From Desertimonas sp963772825 (GTDB lineage Bacteria; Actinomycetota; Acidimicrobiia; Acidimicrobiales; Ilumatobacteraceae): a stretch of DNA of 64,000 nt. Under the pieces are notes generated by a model, which was given only the letters and a program-made list of their open reading frames with translations, did not search any database and was not told where the DNA came from. A program made the position numbers and the translations under genes. The stretch lies in NCBI GenBank assembly GCA_963772825.1, contig CAVYYX010000016.1, positions 19,489 through 83,488 of the forward strand. Reading direction: 5' to 3'. Every line of letters begins with the position of its first letter. Position 1 is the first letter of the stretch. Below are positions 50,332 through 59,703 of the stretch, in pieces.

Positions 50332-51381
50332 TCAGGCGGAGCTCGACCGGGCCCAGAGGTTGACGTTGGCGTCCGTGGCGAGACGGTCGATCTCGCCGAG
50401 CTCGTCGTTCGTCAGGTCGAGTCGATCGAGCGCCCCGAGGTTGTCGTCGAGCTGGGCGACGCTGCTCGCGCCGATCACCAGCGACGTCATCCGCGGGTCG
50501 CGCAGCGCCCAGGCGAGGGCCAGCTGAGCGAGCGTCTGGCCGCGGCCCGTCGCCAACTCGTTGAGGCCGCGGACACGATCGAGGCGGTCCTCCGTGAGCA
50601 TGTCGCGGCTCATCGCCCCGCCCGTGGCGACCCGCGAGTCGGCGGGAATGCCGTCGAGGTAGCGGTTGGTGAGGAGCCCCTGGGCGAGCGGGGAGAAGGC
50701 GATGCATCCGGCGCCGACGTCCTCCAACGTGTCCAACAAACCGTCGTCTTCGATCCACCGGTTGATCATCGAGTACGAGGGCTGATGGATGAGCAGCGGG
50801 GTGCCGAGGTCGCCGAGGATCGCGGCCGCCTCGCGGGTCCGCGATGAGTTGTACGAGGAGATGCCGACGTAGAGGGCGCGGCCGGAGCGGACGGCCGTGT
50901 CGAGCGCCCCCATCGTCTCCTCGAGCGGCGTGTCCGGATCGAGGCGATGCGAGTAGAAGATGTCGACGTAGTCGAGCCCCATCCGCTGCAGCGATTGATC
51001 GAGCGACGCCAGCAGGTACTTCCGCGACCCCCACTGGCCGTACGGCCCGGGCCACATGTCGTAGCCGGCCTTCGTGGAGATCACCAGCTCGTCGCGGTGC
51101 GATGCCAGGTCGTCGGCGAGCATCCGCCCGAAGTTGACCTCCGCCGAACCGTACGGGGGCCCGTAGTTGTTGGCCAGATCGAAGTGCGTGACGCCCCGAT
51201 CGAACGCCCGACGGACGATCGCCCGTTGCGCGCCGTAGGGCCGGTCGTGCCCGAAGTTGTGCCACAACCCGAGCGACAGGGCGGGCAGCTGCAGCCCGCT
51301 GCGCCCGCACCGACGGTAGGCCATCGTGTCGTATCGATCGTCTGCTGCTGAGTAGGCGCCGAGGTCCACGGCGGCGAGCAT
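50332..51381 (-). CDS. aldo-keto reductase (YghZ-like)
   Basis: The 349-residue protein starts with a short lead and DDRYDTMAYRRCGRSG, as in YghZ and related L-glyceraldehyde-3-phosphate reductases. The catalytic tetrad is visible: Asp in HFDLANNYG, Tyr, Lys in STKAGY and His in YSHR. It reduces aldehydes with NADPH. The ATG at 51381 is preferred because the conserved segment before the Gly-Arg-Ser-Gly is included. It lies upstream of the VOC gene; the nitrilase gene follows on the same strand in the other direction of the transcript. Confidence 0.9.
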   Translation of the reverse strand: MLAAVDLGAYSAADDRYDTMAYRRCGRSGLQLPALSLGLWHNFGHDRPYGAQRAIVRRAFDRGVTHFDLANNYGPPYGSAEVNFGRMLADDLASHRDELVISTKAGYDMWPGPYGQWGSRKYLLASLDQSLQRMGLDYVDIFYSHRLDPDTPLEETMGALDTAVRSGRALYVGISSYNSSRTREAAAILGDLGTPLLIHQPSYSMINRWIEDDGLLDTLEDVGAGCIAFSPLAQGLLTNRYLDGIPADSRVATGGAMSRDMLTEDRLDRVRGLNELATGRGQTLAQLALAWALRDPRMTSLVIGASSVAQLDDNLGALDRLDLTNDELGEIDRLATDANVNLWARSSSA

Positions 51382-51425
51382 AGGAGGCGGGTCGAGCGGA
51401 GGGCCGACTCAGACTGGCAGGCGAG

Positions 51426-52217
51426 TCAGCGGCGGTCGGCGAGGAACCCGAAGCGGGCCCGCACCTCGGCGACCCGATCGGGGTCGATCGTCGCCAACAG
51501 CGTCGTCTCGTCGCCGGCGGCCGTCGTCAACAGCTCGCCGAGCGGGTCGACGATCCGGCTGTCGCCGGTGTAGTCGAGACCGCCTCCAGCGCCGACGCGA
51601 TTGCAGCCGACGACGTAGGCGAGGTTCTCGATGGCCCGGGCCTGGAGCAGCGTCCGCCAGTGCATCCGGCGTGGCGCCGGCCAGTTGGCGGTGACGACGA
51701 AGACGTCGGTGCCTGCGGCGCGCTGCCAGAACTCGTCGGCGAAACGGAGGTCGTAGCACACCAGCGGCGTCACGCGGGCGCCGCCGATGGTGAGCGTGGT
51801 GAGCTCGTCGCCTGCCCGGAAGTGCTTGTCCTCGCCGCCGTAGGTGAACGAGTGGATCTTGCGGTACCGATGGGTGGTGCCATCGGGCCCGGCGAACACG
51901 AAGCTGTTGAACGGTCGCCGATCGCCCGACGCGGCATCGGCGGGGATCTCCGGACACGAGCCACAGACCCACACGCCATGCTCGGCGGCCTGGGCGGCAA
52001 GGAACTGCGCCGACGGTCCGCCTTCGGGCTCGCCGATCTCGGCGACGTCGACGACGAAGCCGGTGGAGAACGTCTCGGTGAGCACGACGAGCTCGGCACC
52101 GCACGTAGCAGCGTCACGGATGCGCGGCGCCAAGCGCTCGAAGTTGGCCTGACGATCGTTCCACACGATGTCGTGCTGGACGGCTGCGACCTTCACGTGA
52201 TCGATCGTAGATTCCAC
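51426..52217 (-). CDS. carbon-nitrogen hydrolase (nitrilase superfamily, omega-amidase-like)
   Basis: The 263-residue protein shows the catalytic triad of the superfamily: Glu in LTETFSTGF, Lys in RKIHSF and Cys in VCYDLRF. The ETFSTGF and YDLRFADEF patterns resemble omega-amidase/YafV (2-oxoglutaramate or 2-oxosuccinamate deamidase). It starts at the ATG 52217 with an in-frame GTG at 52196. A repeat element separates it from the ALDH gene upstream. Confidence 0.88.
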   Translation of the reverse strand: MESTIDHVKVAAVQHDIVWNDRQANFERLAPRIRDAATCGAELVVLTETFSTGFVVDVAEIGEPEGGPSAQFLAAQAAEHGVWVCGSCPEIPADAASGDRRPFNSFVFAGPDGTTHRYRKIHSFTYGGEDKHFRAGDELTTLTIGGARVTPLVCYDLRFADEFWQRAAGTDVFVVTANWPAPRRMHWRTLLQARAIENLAYVVGCNRVGAGGGLDYTGDSRIVDPLGELLTTAAGDETTLLATIDPDRVAEVRARFGFLADRR

Positions 52218-52225
52218 CGGGCCAT

Positions 52226-52296
52226 CTGGGCGGCCTCCGGCCCGGAAACTGCAGCGTCGGCCGCCCAGAACGGGAAGTGGACCGAAGGCCGCCCAG
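52226..52296. repeat. extragenic repeat with CTGGGCGGCC units (copy 2)
   Basis: One direct CTGGGCGGCC (52226-52235) and two inverted copies (52259-52268 and 52287-52296) fall in the 102 bp between the ALDH and nitrilase genes. The two 18-base blocks 52259-52276 and 52279-52296 are inverted copies of bases 31147-31164 and 31155-31172 of the first element. This points to a dispersed repeat family rather than chance. Confidence 0.6.
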
Positions 52297-52319
52297 TTCG
52301 GAATGGCGGGGAAGGCCCG

Positions 52320-53847
52320 TCAGTCGATGTCGAACCGCACGCCTTGGGCGAGGGGCAGGGACGTGGAGTAGTTGACGGTGTTCGTGGCTCGGCGCATGTA
52401 CGCCTTCCAGGCGTCGGAGCCGGACTCGCGGCCGCCGCCCGTCTCCTTTTCGCCACCGAAGGCGCCGCCGATCTCGGCGCCGGAGGGCCCGATGTTGACG
52501 TTGGCGATGCCGCAGTCCGAGCCATCGGCGGCGAGGAACCGCTCGGCTTCCCGAACATCGTTGGTGAAGATGCTCGAGGCCAGGCCCTGGGGCACGTCGT
52601 TGTGGATGGCGATGGCCTCGTCGAGCTCGGTGTAGCGCAGCACGTAGAGCAGCGGGCCGAACGTCTCGCTGCGCACGATGTCGGTCTGCGACGGCATCGT
52701 CACGAGGGCCGGCGACACGTAGTAGGCATCGGCCGACTCGTCGGCGAGCTGGCGCTCGCCCCCGACCACGACCGTGCCACCGTCACCGATCGCCGTTTCG
52801 ATCGCCGAACCAAGGTTGCCGAAGGCGGCGCCGTCGATCAGCGGCCCGACGAGCGTGCCGTCCGCCAGCGGGTCGCCGATCGGGACCGTGGCGTAGGCCT
52901 TGGCGAGTCGCTCGACGAGCTCGTCGTGCACCGAGTCGTGGACGATCAACCGGCGCAGGCTCGTGCAGCGCTGGCCGGCGGTGCCGACAGCGGAGAAGGC
53001 GACGCCGCGCACCGTGAGGTCGAGATCGGCGGTCGGCGCGACGATCGCCGCGTTGTTCCCGCCGAGCTCGAGGATCGCCCGGCCGAACCGACCGGCGACG
53101 ATCGGGGCGATGGCTCGGCCCATGCGCGTCGAGCCGGTGGCCGACACGATGGCCGCGTCAGGGTGGGCGGCGAGCGACGGCACCGACGTCGGCCCCACCC
53201 AGCAACACCTGGTTGAGGCCACCTGGAGCACCGACGTCCGTCGCGGCGCGGTGGAACAGCGCATCGCACGCCAGCGCCGTGAGCGGCGTCTTGTCGGACG
53301 GCTTCCACAACACCGGGTCGCCGGCGACGATCGCCAGCGCGGCGTTCCACGACCACACCGCGACCGGGAAGTTGAAGGCGGTGATCACGGCGCAGGGGCC
53401 CATCGGGTGCCAGGTCTCCATCAGGCGGTGCCCGGGACGCTCGCTGGCGATAGTCAGGCCATGCAATTGGCGCGACAGGCCGACGGCGAAGTCGCAGATG
53501 TCGATCATCTCCTGCACCTCGCCGAGTCCCTCGGTGCGGATCTTGCCGGCCTCGATCGATACCAGTTCGCCGAGCTCCGCCTTGTGCTCGCGCAACAGCT
53601 CTCCGAGACGCCGCACGAGCGCGCCACGCGCCGGCGCCGGGGCCGTCCGCCACTCGGCGAACGCGGCGACGGCAGTCGCAACGGCGTGGTCGACATCGGC
53701 GGGGGAGCCGGCGGCGCCGAGCGATCCGCCGGTGATCGGCGTCCGGGCGGCGAGCTCGCCGGCCCGCTCGGGCCGACGTCGAGGGCGTCGAGGAGCTCGT
53801 CGACAGCGAGTCGCGCAAGCTCCGGCGTGGTCAGGCAGCACGCTCAT
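52320..53847 (-). CDS. aldehyde dehydrogenase (ALDH7/AmaB-type), frameshifted
   Basis: The gene starts at the ATG 53847 (GGAG upstream), 13 bp after the aminotransferase. Reading frames: MSVL, then a frame change to TPELARLAVDELLDALDV, another to ELAARTPITGGSLG (around 53770), and the body to LLGGADVG near 53175, where one more change joins PSLAAHPDAAIVSATG. The last part carries the catalytic GTAGQRCTSLRRLIV (Cys), the LELGGNNAAIV glutamate, and LPLAQGVRF at the end. GQRCT and FNVNI.. patterns place it in ALDH7 (alpha-aminoadipate semialdehyde dehydrogenase). With three indels either pseudogene or error. Function: lysine degradation. Confidence 0.75.
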
Positions 53848-53860
53848 CGTGAGTTGCTCC

Positions 53861-55172
53861 TCACAGCGACGCCGCGGCGTCGCCGATGATCGAGACCGCC
53901 GTGTCGGCCTGTTCGATGGTGACGACGAGCGGCGGTGCCAGGCGCACACTCCGCTCACCGCACGTCAGCGTCAGCAGGCCTCGGCGGAAGCAGGCCTCCT
54001 GGAGTGCCTCGGCGGCATCGTGATCTGGAGCGTCGAGCCCGATCATCAGGCCGCGGCCACGGACCTGCTCGATGAACGGCGTTTGGGCCGCCAGCTCGGC
54101 GAGCGCCGACAGAAGATGGGCGCCGACCTTCGCGGCGTTGTCGGCGAGGCCCTGCTCGACGAGCTCCAACGTGGCGCTGGCCGCGGCGCAGGCGACGGGG
54201 TTGCCCCCGAACGTCGAGCCGTGACCGCCCGGTTCCCAATCCATCACGTCGGCCCTGGCGACGATGCCGGCGAGCGGCAGGCCGCTGGCGAGGCCCTTGC
54301 CGACGCAGAGGATGTCGGGCTCGACGCCGTCGTGCTCACACGCCCACATCGTGCCCGTGCGCCCGATCCCGGATTGCACTTCGTCGACGACGAGGAGGAT
54401 CCCGTGGCGATCGCACAAGCTCGCGCAGTGCGGCGAGCCAGCCGGCCGGCGGCACGATGTAGCCGCCCTCGCCCTGGATCGGCTCGACGAAGATCGCGGC
54501 GACGTCGTCCGGGTCAGTGAGCTTCTTGAACAGGACCTCGTCGATGTAGTCGGCACCGGTCAACCCGGTCTCGCCGTGGGGATTCCAGTAGGGGGCGTGG
54601 TAGCTCCCCGGCGTCAGCGCGCCGAACCCGGAGCGCTGGCGGGACTTGCTGGCCGTGAGCGAGAGGCTGCCGAGCGAGCGGCCGTGGAAGCCGCCGAGGA
54701 AGGCGATGGCGTTGGGTCGCCCGGTGTGGTGGCGGGCGAGCTTGAGGGCCGCTTCGACGGCCTCCGTCCCGGAGTTCGACAGGAACGTCCGCGTCTCTCC
54801 GCTGATCGGCGCGAGGCGCGCCAGACGCTCGCTGACGTCGGCGTACGCCGGCAGGTAGAAGTCGCTCGAGCAGTAGTGCAGGACGTCGTCGACCTGGGCG
54901 TGAATCGCCGCGTTGACGTCTGGGTGGGCGTGACCGGCGGCGACGACGGCGATCCCTGCGTTGAAGTCCAAGAAGCGGTTGCCATCGACATCCTCGATGA
55001 CGCAGCCGCGGCCGCGGCGCACGACCAAGGGATAGACGCGGGTCAGCGATGGACTGGTCACCGCCTCGTCGCGTGCGATGATCGCGGAGGCGTTCGGGCC
55101 GGGCAGTGCGGTCCGCAGATCGGGAGCAGTCGAGTCAGCCGTGAGGTCATCAGCAATGCCGGTCATCGTCAT
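53861..55172 (-). CDS. class III aminotransferase, one frameshift
   Basis: The gene starts at the ATG 55172 (GGAG eight bases upstream). The first part includes VYPLVVRRGRGCVIEDVDGN, FLSNSGTEAVEAALKLAR and FHGRSLGSLSLT (PLP phosphate site) up to WLAALRELV near 54410. One base too many near 54415 breaks the frame; after it LLVVDEVQSGIGRTGTMWA (aspartate for the PLP nitrogen), VGKGLASGLPLA (Schiff-base lysine) and the C-terminal domain follow. It resembles 4-aminobutyrate/acetylornithine/lysine-6-aminotransferases and is upstream of the ALDH7-like gene in one operon. The pair could convert lysine to 2-aminoadipate. Confidence 0.75.
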
Positions 55173-55277
55173 CTTCGTGGCTCCGTTTCTCCGACACGCG
55201 TGTGTCATGCCGCCTGCGGCCTGTGGCCGTGCCGGCGTACCTGTTCCGAAATCGCTCTCGACTGTAATGTCCGTTCC

Positions 55278-57518
55278 ATGAGTGGGCAACGCATCGGCGG
55301 CGTCGATGAGTCCGAAGCGCTACTCGTCGACGCCGTGGCGGCGATCGACGTCTCTGCTCCGTCGCGCACGGTACCGGACGCGCCGGTCGCCCCAGGTTCG
55401 ACGTTGACGTGGCGGCGTCTCGACGTGCTGTTCGACGCCCAGGTCGCCAGCCGGCACCTCGACCACACCGCCCGCTGGTTGCGTTCCGAGGGCCGCGGCT
55501 TCTACACGATCGGCTCCGCCGGCCACGAGGCCAACGCCTTCGTTGCCGCCGCCTTGCGGCCCAGCGATCCTGCCCTCCTGCACTACCGCGCGGGTGCCTT
55601 CTACCTCGCCAGGGCACAACAGGCCCCGCTTCATGACGGTGTCGGCGACGTGCTCCGGGGTCTCCTCGCCGCCGCCGACGAGCCGATCGCCGGCGGGCGC
55701 CACAAGGTGTTCGGAAACGCCGACCTGGCGGTCATCCCGCAGACCTCGACGATCGCCTCGCAGCTGCCCCGGGCCCTCGGTGTCGCTTTCGCCATCGGGG
55801 CGGCCGACGAACTGGACGTCGACACGCAGTGGCCGATCGATGCCCTCGCCGTGTGCAGCTTCGGCGACGCCTCGCTCAACCACTCGACGGCTCAGGGCAC
55901 GATCAACGCCGCCGCCCAGATGGCCCATCGCGGGATTCCGCTGCCGCTGCTCTTGGTCTGCGAGGACAACGGACTGGGGATCAGCGTCCCGACCCCCGCC
56001 GGCTGGGCCGCCGCCTCGTTGTCGAGCCGGCCGGGCATCCCGTACGTCTACGCCGAGGGCACCGACCCGCTCGGTGTCTACGAGGCCGCCGAGGAGCTCG
56101 CCGAGCTGGTGCGCGAGGAGCGGCGCCCGGCGATCCTCCACCTACGCGTCGTGCGCTTCGGCGGTCATGCCGGGACCGACGTGGAGTCCGGCTATCGAGA
56201 CGCTGCGAGCATCCGCGCCGACCGTGGCGCCGACCCGATCGTCGCCACCGCTCGGGCCCTCAGTGCGGGCGGTGTGGCCACGCCCGCCGAGCTCGTTCGC
56301 CGAATCCTCGACTCCGGCGTCGTGGTGCGGGCGAGAGCAGCGGAGCTGATGGAGTGCCGACGATTGGGCAGCGCCGAGGAAGTCATCGAGCCGTTGGCCC
56401 GGCGGCGGCCGCGTTTGGTGGCCGAGCGCGTCGCCGTCGTCGCCCCCACGGCACGACGCGCGCGGTTCTTCGGGGCGCTCCCGGAGACCGGGCCCCCGTT
56501 GACCCTCGCCGAGTCGATCAACCGGACGCTCGCCGAGCTGCTCGCCGCCGATCCGTCGGTGCTCGTGTTCGGCGAGGACGTCGGGGCCAAAGGGGGCGTC
56601 TACGGCGTGACACGCGGCCTGCAGCGGATGGCCGGGGCCGACCGCGTGTTCGACACGCTGCTCGACGAGCAGACGATCCTCGGGCTGGCCCTCGGCGCCG
56701 GGGTGTCCGGCATGCTGCCGATCCCGGAGATCCAGTACCTGGCGTACGTCCACAATGCCATCGATCAACTGCGAGGCGAGGCGGCGACGCTGTCGTTCTT
56801 CTCCACCGGGCAGTACGTCAACCCGATGGTCGTGCGCATCGCCGGGTACGGCTACCAGAAGGGTTTCGGCGGGCATTTCCACAACGACAACGCGCTCGGT
56901 GGTCTGCGCGACCTGCCCGGTGTCGTCGTCGCATCCCCGGCGCTCGGGTCGGATGCCGCGGCGATGCTGCGCACGTGCGCCGCGGCGGCGAAGATCGACG
57001 GCACGGTGTCGCTGTTCGTGGAGCCGATCGCCCTCTACCACACCCGGGACTTGCACGCCGCCGGCGACGACGGCTGGTTGGCGCCGTACGGCGCGCCCGG
57101 GGAGTGGGCGGGTCTCCACGTGCCGATCGGCAGCGGGCGCCTCGCTCGTGACGGGACCGATGTGTTGATCGCCACGTGGGGCAACGGCCTGTACCTGTCC
57201 TTGCGTGTCGCCGAACGGCTGCGGGTGGAGGGCATCAGCGTGCGGGTGCTCGACCTGCGCTGGCTCGTACCCCTGCCTGTCGGCGACCTCCTCGCCAACG
57301 CCACGGACGTCGGTCGAGTCGTCGTCGTCGACGAGACGCGGCACCAGGGTGGTGTCGGTGAGGGGGTCGTGGCGGCGCTCGTCGAGGGCGGGTTCGGCGG
57401 CCCGATCAAGCGAGTCGCGGCCAGGGACTCGTTCGTCCCGCTCGGCGACGCGGCGAACCTGGTGCTCGTCTCGGAGGACGACATCGCCGACGCCGTGCGT
57501 GCGATCCGCCGCGCGTGA
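55278..57518 (+). CDS. 2-oxoacid dehydrogenase E1, alpha and beta subunits fused
   Basis: The 746-residue product joins both halves of a branched-chain-type E1. The alpha half (about 50-385) has FYTIGSAGHEANAFV, CSFGDASLNHST (ThDP phosphate and magnesium site) and CEDNGLGISV. The beta half (about 405-745) has LAESINRTLAEL, LVFGEDVGAKGGVYGVT and FEPIALYHTRDL. No E2 or E3 gene is present nearby, so it must use subunits encoded elsewhere. It is divergent from the aminotransferase/ALDH operon over 105 bp with a short palindrome (ACACGCGTGT at 55194), so the two may be co-regulated. The oxoacid (branched-chain or 2-oxoadipate) is open. Confidence 0.88.
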   Translation: MSGQRIGGVDESEALLVDAVAAIDVSAPSRTVPDAPVAPGSTLTWRRLDVLFDAQVASRHLDHTARWLRSEGRGFYTIGSAGHEANAFVAAALRPSDPALLHYRAGAFYLARAQQAPLHDGVGDVLRGLLAAADEPIAGGRHKVFGNADLAVIPQTSTIASQLPRALGVAFAIGAADELDVDTQWPIDALAVCSFGDASLNHSTAQGTINAAAQMAHRGIPLPLLLVCEDNGLGISVPTPAGWAAASLSSRPGIPYVYAEGTDPLGVYEAAEELAELVREERRPAILHLRVVRFGGHAGTDVESGYRDAASIRADRGADPIVATARALSAGGVATPAELVRRILDSGVVVRARAAELMECRRLGSAEEVIEPLARRRPRLVAERVAVVAPTARRARFFGALPETGPPLTLAESINRTLAELLAADPSVLVFGEDVGAKGGVYGVTRGLQRMAGADRVFDTLLDEQTILGLALGAGVSGMLPIPEIQYLAYVHNAIDQLRGEAATLSFFSTGQYVNPMVVRIAGYGYQKGFGGHFHNDNALGGLRDLPGVVVASPALGSDAAAMLRTCAAAAKIDGTVSLFVEPIALYHTRDLHAAGDDGWLAPYGAPGEWAGLHVPIGSGRLARDGTDVLIATWGNGLYLSLRVAERLRVEGISVRVLDLRWLVPLPVGDLLANATDVGRVVVVDETRHQGGVGEGVVAALVEGGFGGPIKRVAARDSFVPLGDAANLVLVSEDDIADAVRAIRRA

Positions 57519-57601
57519 ACGCAACCGACCGCCGCAGCGGGACCGGTCGGCGCCTGCGCTTCGGTATCGCTCCGTCGGGGGTTCGGGGGCGGGAGCCCAG
57601 T

Positions 57602-57635
57602 TGGCGGCGCCAGGCCAGCTTGCTGGCCGCCGCCA
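57602..57635. terminator. terminator-like hairpin at the E1/secreted-protein junction
   Basis: TGGCGGC at 57602-57608 pairs with GCCGCCA at 57629-57635, and GGCCAGC (57613-57619) with GCTGGCC (57622-57628) around a TT loop, leaving a small bulge on one side. It lies in the 203-bp gap between two convergent genes; the remainder of that gap shows no further feature. Confidence 0.5.
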
Positions 57636-57721
57636 GAGATTGGGTGCGGCGAAGCCGCTCAACGAGCTCGACCGAATGGAGAGAGCGAGCGCCAGCGAGC
57701 GAACGAATGAGGTCGAAAGGA

Positions 57722-58840
57722 CTAGCTGGTCGGGAACAACGAGCGTTGCACGAGCATCCGTTGAGCGAGCGGGTAGGCGCCTTCGAACGACAACGCAACA
57801 ACGACGACTGATCCCTCGGTCGACACCTCTGCCCCCGGGAGCAGTTCGCTGAGTGGCTGCGCCGACACCAGGTCGTCATTCTCGGCGAGGGCCTGTTCGA
57901 CGAGTGCGGCATTCGTTTCGGCTGCCTCGGCATCGGGGTAGACGAGGAGCACCTCGGTGCGCGTCTCCGCGCCGTCGTACAGATCGACGATCATCAGCCC
58001 GTCGTAGGTCTGCAAGAGCACGGTCTCGGCGAGGATCTCCTCGATCGCCTCCGGGGTGAGGATGAGCGCTGCCGGGTCGAAGCGGATCGCCTCGTCGATG
58101 GCCATCACTTGCAGCACCTCGTCGTCACCGATCGCCGCGACCGCACCCGCGACGAAGTCGTCGTCGAGCAACGAGTCGCCGTTGCCGGCGGCTGTCGAGA
58201 GCACCGCTTCCATATCGGCCGGATCGATGGTGCGTACGACCGTCGCTTCGCTGTCGCTGCCGATCAACGCGAGTTGGCCACCTTGCCCGAGCGGGCGCAT
58301 CGGTGTGCGCAGCTCCAACTGCGTCGCCAGTGGGTCGTCGCCCCACTGGAAGTAGGCGCCGCCGGGATGCTCGATGGTCGTCAACTGGGAGGACCACAGC
58401 GGATCGGTCTGGACCGCGGCGGCCACATCGTCGGGGCTCACCCGGATCTCGGCGATGGCGACGTTGTTCGGTGGAGCTTGGACGGAGATCTCACGGTCGA
58501 TGTCGAACATCGTGAAGCCCACCTCGGCGCGCGCTTCGTCGAGCTGGGCGAAGTACTGGGCGAACAGGAAGGGGGGTTGCGTCCACGTGGGGATGGTCGA
58601 CATCGACCCGACCCGATCGAAGCGCTCCTCGACCTCGGCGCCGACGCCGGCCCGCTCCCACGCCATCTCGAGATCGACGTAGTAGAGGACAGCACCATCA
58701 GCATCGAGGGCGTCGGCCGGCAGGCGATCGAGCGATTGCTCGAATGGCGACTGGGCCGGCGACTCGGGATCGCTCGGCAAGGTGGAGCCAACGACGATGG
58801 GGGCAAGCGCGCCGACAACGGCGAGAGCTGGGAGCAACAC
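57722..58840 (-). CDS. exported protein of unknown function
   Basis: The 372-residue protein begins with a hydrophobic segment (residues 3-19, LLPALAVVGALAPIVVG) directly after a GTG start with no basic lead; it may be a signal anchor or an incomplete signal, and more residues upstream (RWRAVLLPA) are possible. The rest is acidic and Ala/Asp-rich with repeating beta-like segments (LYYVDLEMAWERAG, MFDIDREIS, YFQWGDDPLA). I see no enzymatic motif. It may be an extracytoplasmic binding or structural protein. It is isolated from other operons. Confidence 0.6.
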   Translation of the reverse strand: MLLPALAVVGALAPIVVGSTLPSDPESPAQSPFEQSLDRLPADALDADGAVLYYVDLEMAWERAGVGAEVEERFDRVGSMSTIPTWTQPPFLFAQYFAQLDEARAEVGFTMFDIDREISVQAPPNNVAIAEIRVSPDDVAAAVQTDPLWSSQLTTIEHPGGAYFQWGDDPLATQLELRTPMRPLGQGGQLALIGSDSEATVVRTIDPADMEAVLSTAAGNGDSLLDDDFVAGAVAAIGDDEVLQVMAIDEAIRFDPAALILTPEAIEEILAETVLLQTYDGLMIVDLYDGAETRTEVLLVYPDAEAAETNAALVEQALAENDDLVSAQPLSELLPGAEVSTEGSVVVVALSFEGAYPLAQRMLVQRSLFPTS

Positions 58841-58861
58841 AGCGCGCCAACGTAGCGGCGC

Positions 58862-59671
58862 TCAGGTGGCGTCTGCCGGTCGCGGCCACGATGGCGGGCG
58901 CTTCTCGGCAAAGGCGGCCATTCCCTCGGCCGCCTCGTCGCTCTGGAAGTGGTAGTCCGAGAGGGCACGCATCCGGGCGAATGCCTCGTCGCGCCGAGAC
59001 CGATCCTCGCTCACCGCATCGCCGATCATTCGCTTCGTCGCCGCGACGGCCTGCGGCGCCCCTCGGGCAATCGCCGCACAGAGGTGGTCGACCACGGAAG
59101 TGACATCGGCGGTCACGTGGGTCACGAGCCCGACCTGGAGGGCGTACTCGGCGTCGACGGGCTCGCCGGTGAGCAAGGCCGCGGCGAGCTGCGCCGGACG
59201 CGTTCGCCGGAAGATGGGCACCGAGATGATCGCCGCCACGACACCGATGCGGACCTCGGTGAGGGCGAACGTCACGGCGTGGTCCACCACGACGAGGTCG
59301 CACGACGCCATCAGGCCGATGCCACCGGCTCGCGCCGGGCCGGTGAGGGCGGCGATCGTCGGGACGGGGGCGTCCATCAAGCGCTCGAAGGCGCGCACCA
59401 CGGGAGCGGAGTCCGGCGGCCCACTCGCCCGCTCCTTGAGATCGGCGCCGGCACAGAACGCCGGGGGCGTGTGGGTGAGCACGATCGAACGGACGTCACC
59501 GGCGGCGATCGCCGTCTCGGCGTCGTCGAGGGCGCCGTGCAGGTCGCCGACGAGCCGTCGGGACAGCGCGTTGCGATTGGCCGGCGAGTCGAGGGTGATC
59601 GTCGCAACGCCGTCGGCGAGGTCGAGGTGGACGAGCTCGTCGGTCGTGTCGGAAGGCGGCGAAGTCGACAT
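58862..59671 (-). CDS. enoyl-CoA hydratase/isomerase family protein
   Basis: The 269-residue product has the crotonase fold: TLDSPANRNALSRRL, FCAGADLKE (oxyanion hole) and ARAGGIGLMASCDLVVV followed by LTEVRIGV. The first catalytic Glu of classical hydratases is replaced here (GGIGLMASCD instead of GGGxEL), while the second Glu (TEVR) is present; this is as in methylglutaconyl-CoA hydratase-like members, so a hydratase with another mechanism or an isomerase is possible. The start at 59671 is the first ATG close to the domain. It is on the same strand as dinG but separated by 32 bp. Confidence 0.85.
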   Translation of the reverse strand: MSTSPPSDTTDELVHLDLADGVATITLDSPANRNALSRRLVGDLHGALDDAETAIAAGDVRSIVLTHTPPAFCAGADLKERASGPPDSAPVVRAFERLMDAPVPTIAALTGPARAGGIGLMASCDLVVVDHAVTFALTEVRIGVVAAIISVPIFRRTRPAQLAAALLTGEPVDAEYALQVGLVTHVTADVTSVVDHLCAAIARGAPQAVAATKRMIGDAVSEDRSRRDEAFARMRALSDYHFQSDEAAEGMAAFAEKRPPSWPRPADAT

Positions 59672-59703
59672 GCCGCCATGACTGTGGCACATGCGAGCGT
59701 GGG

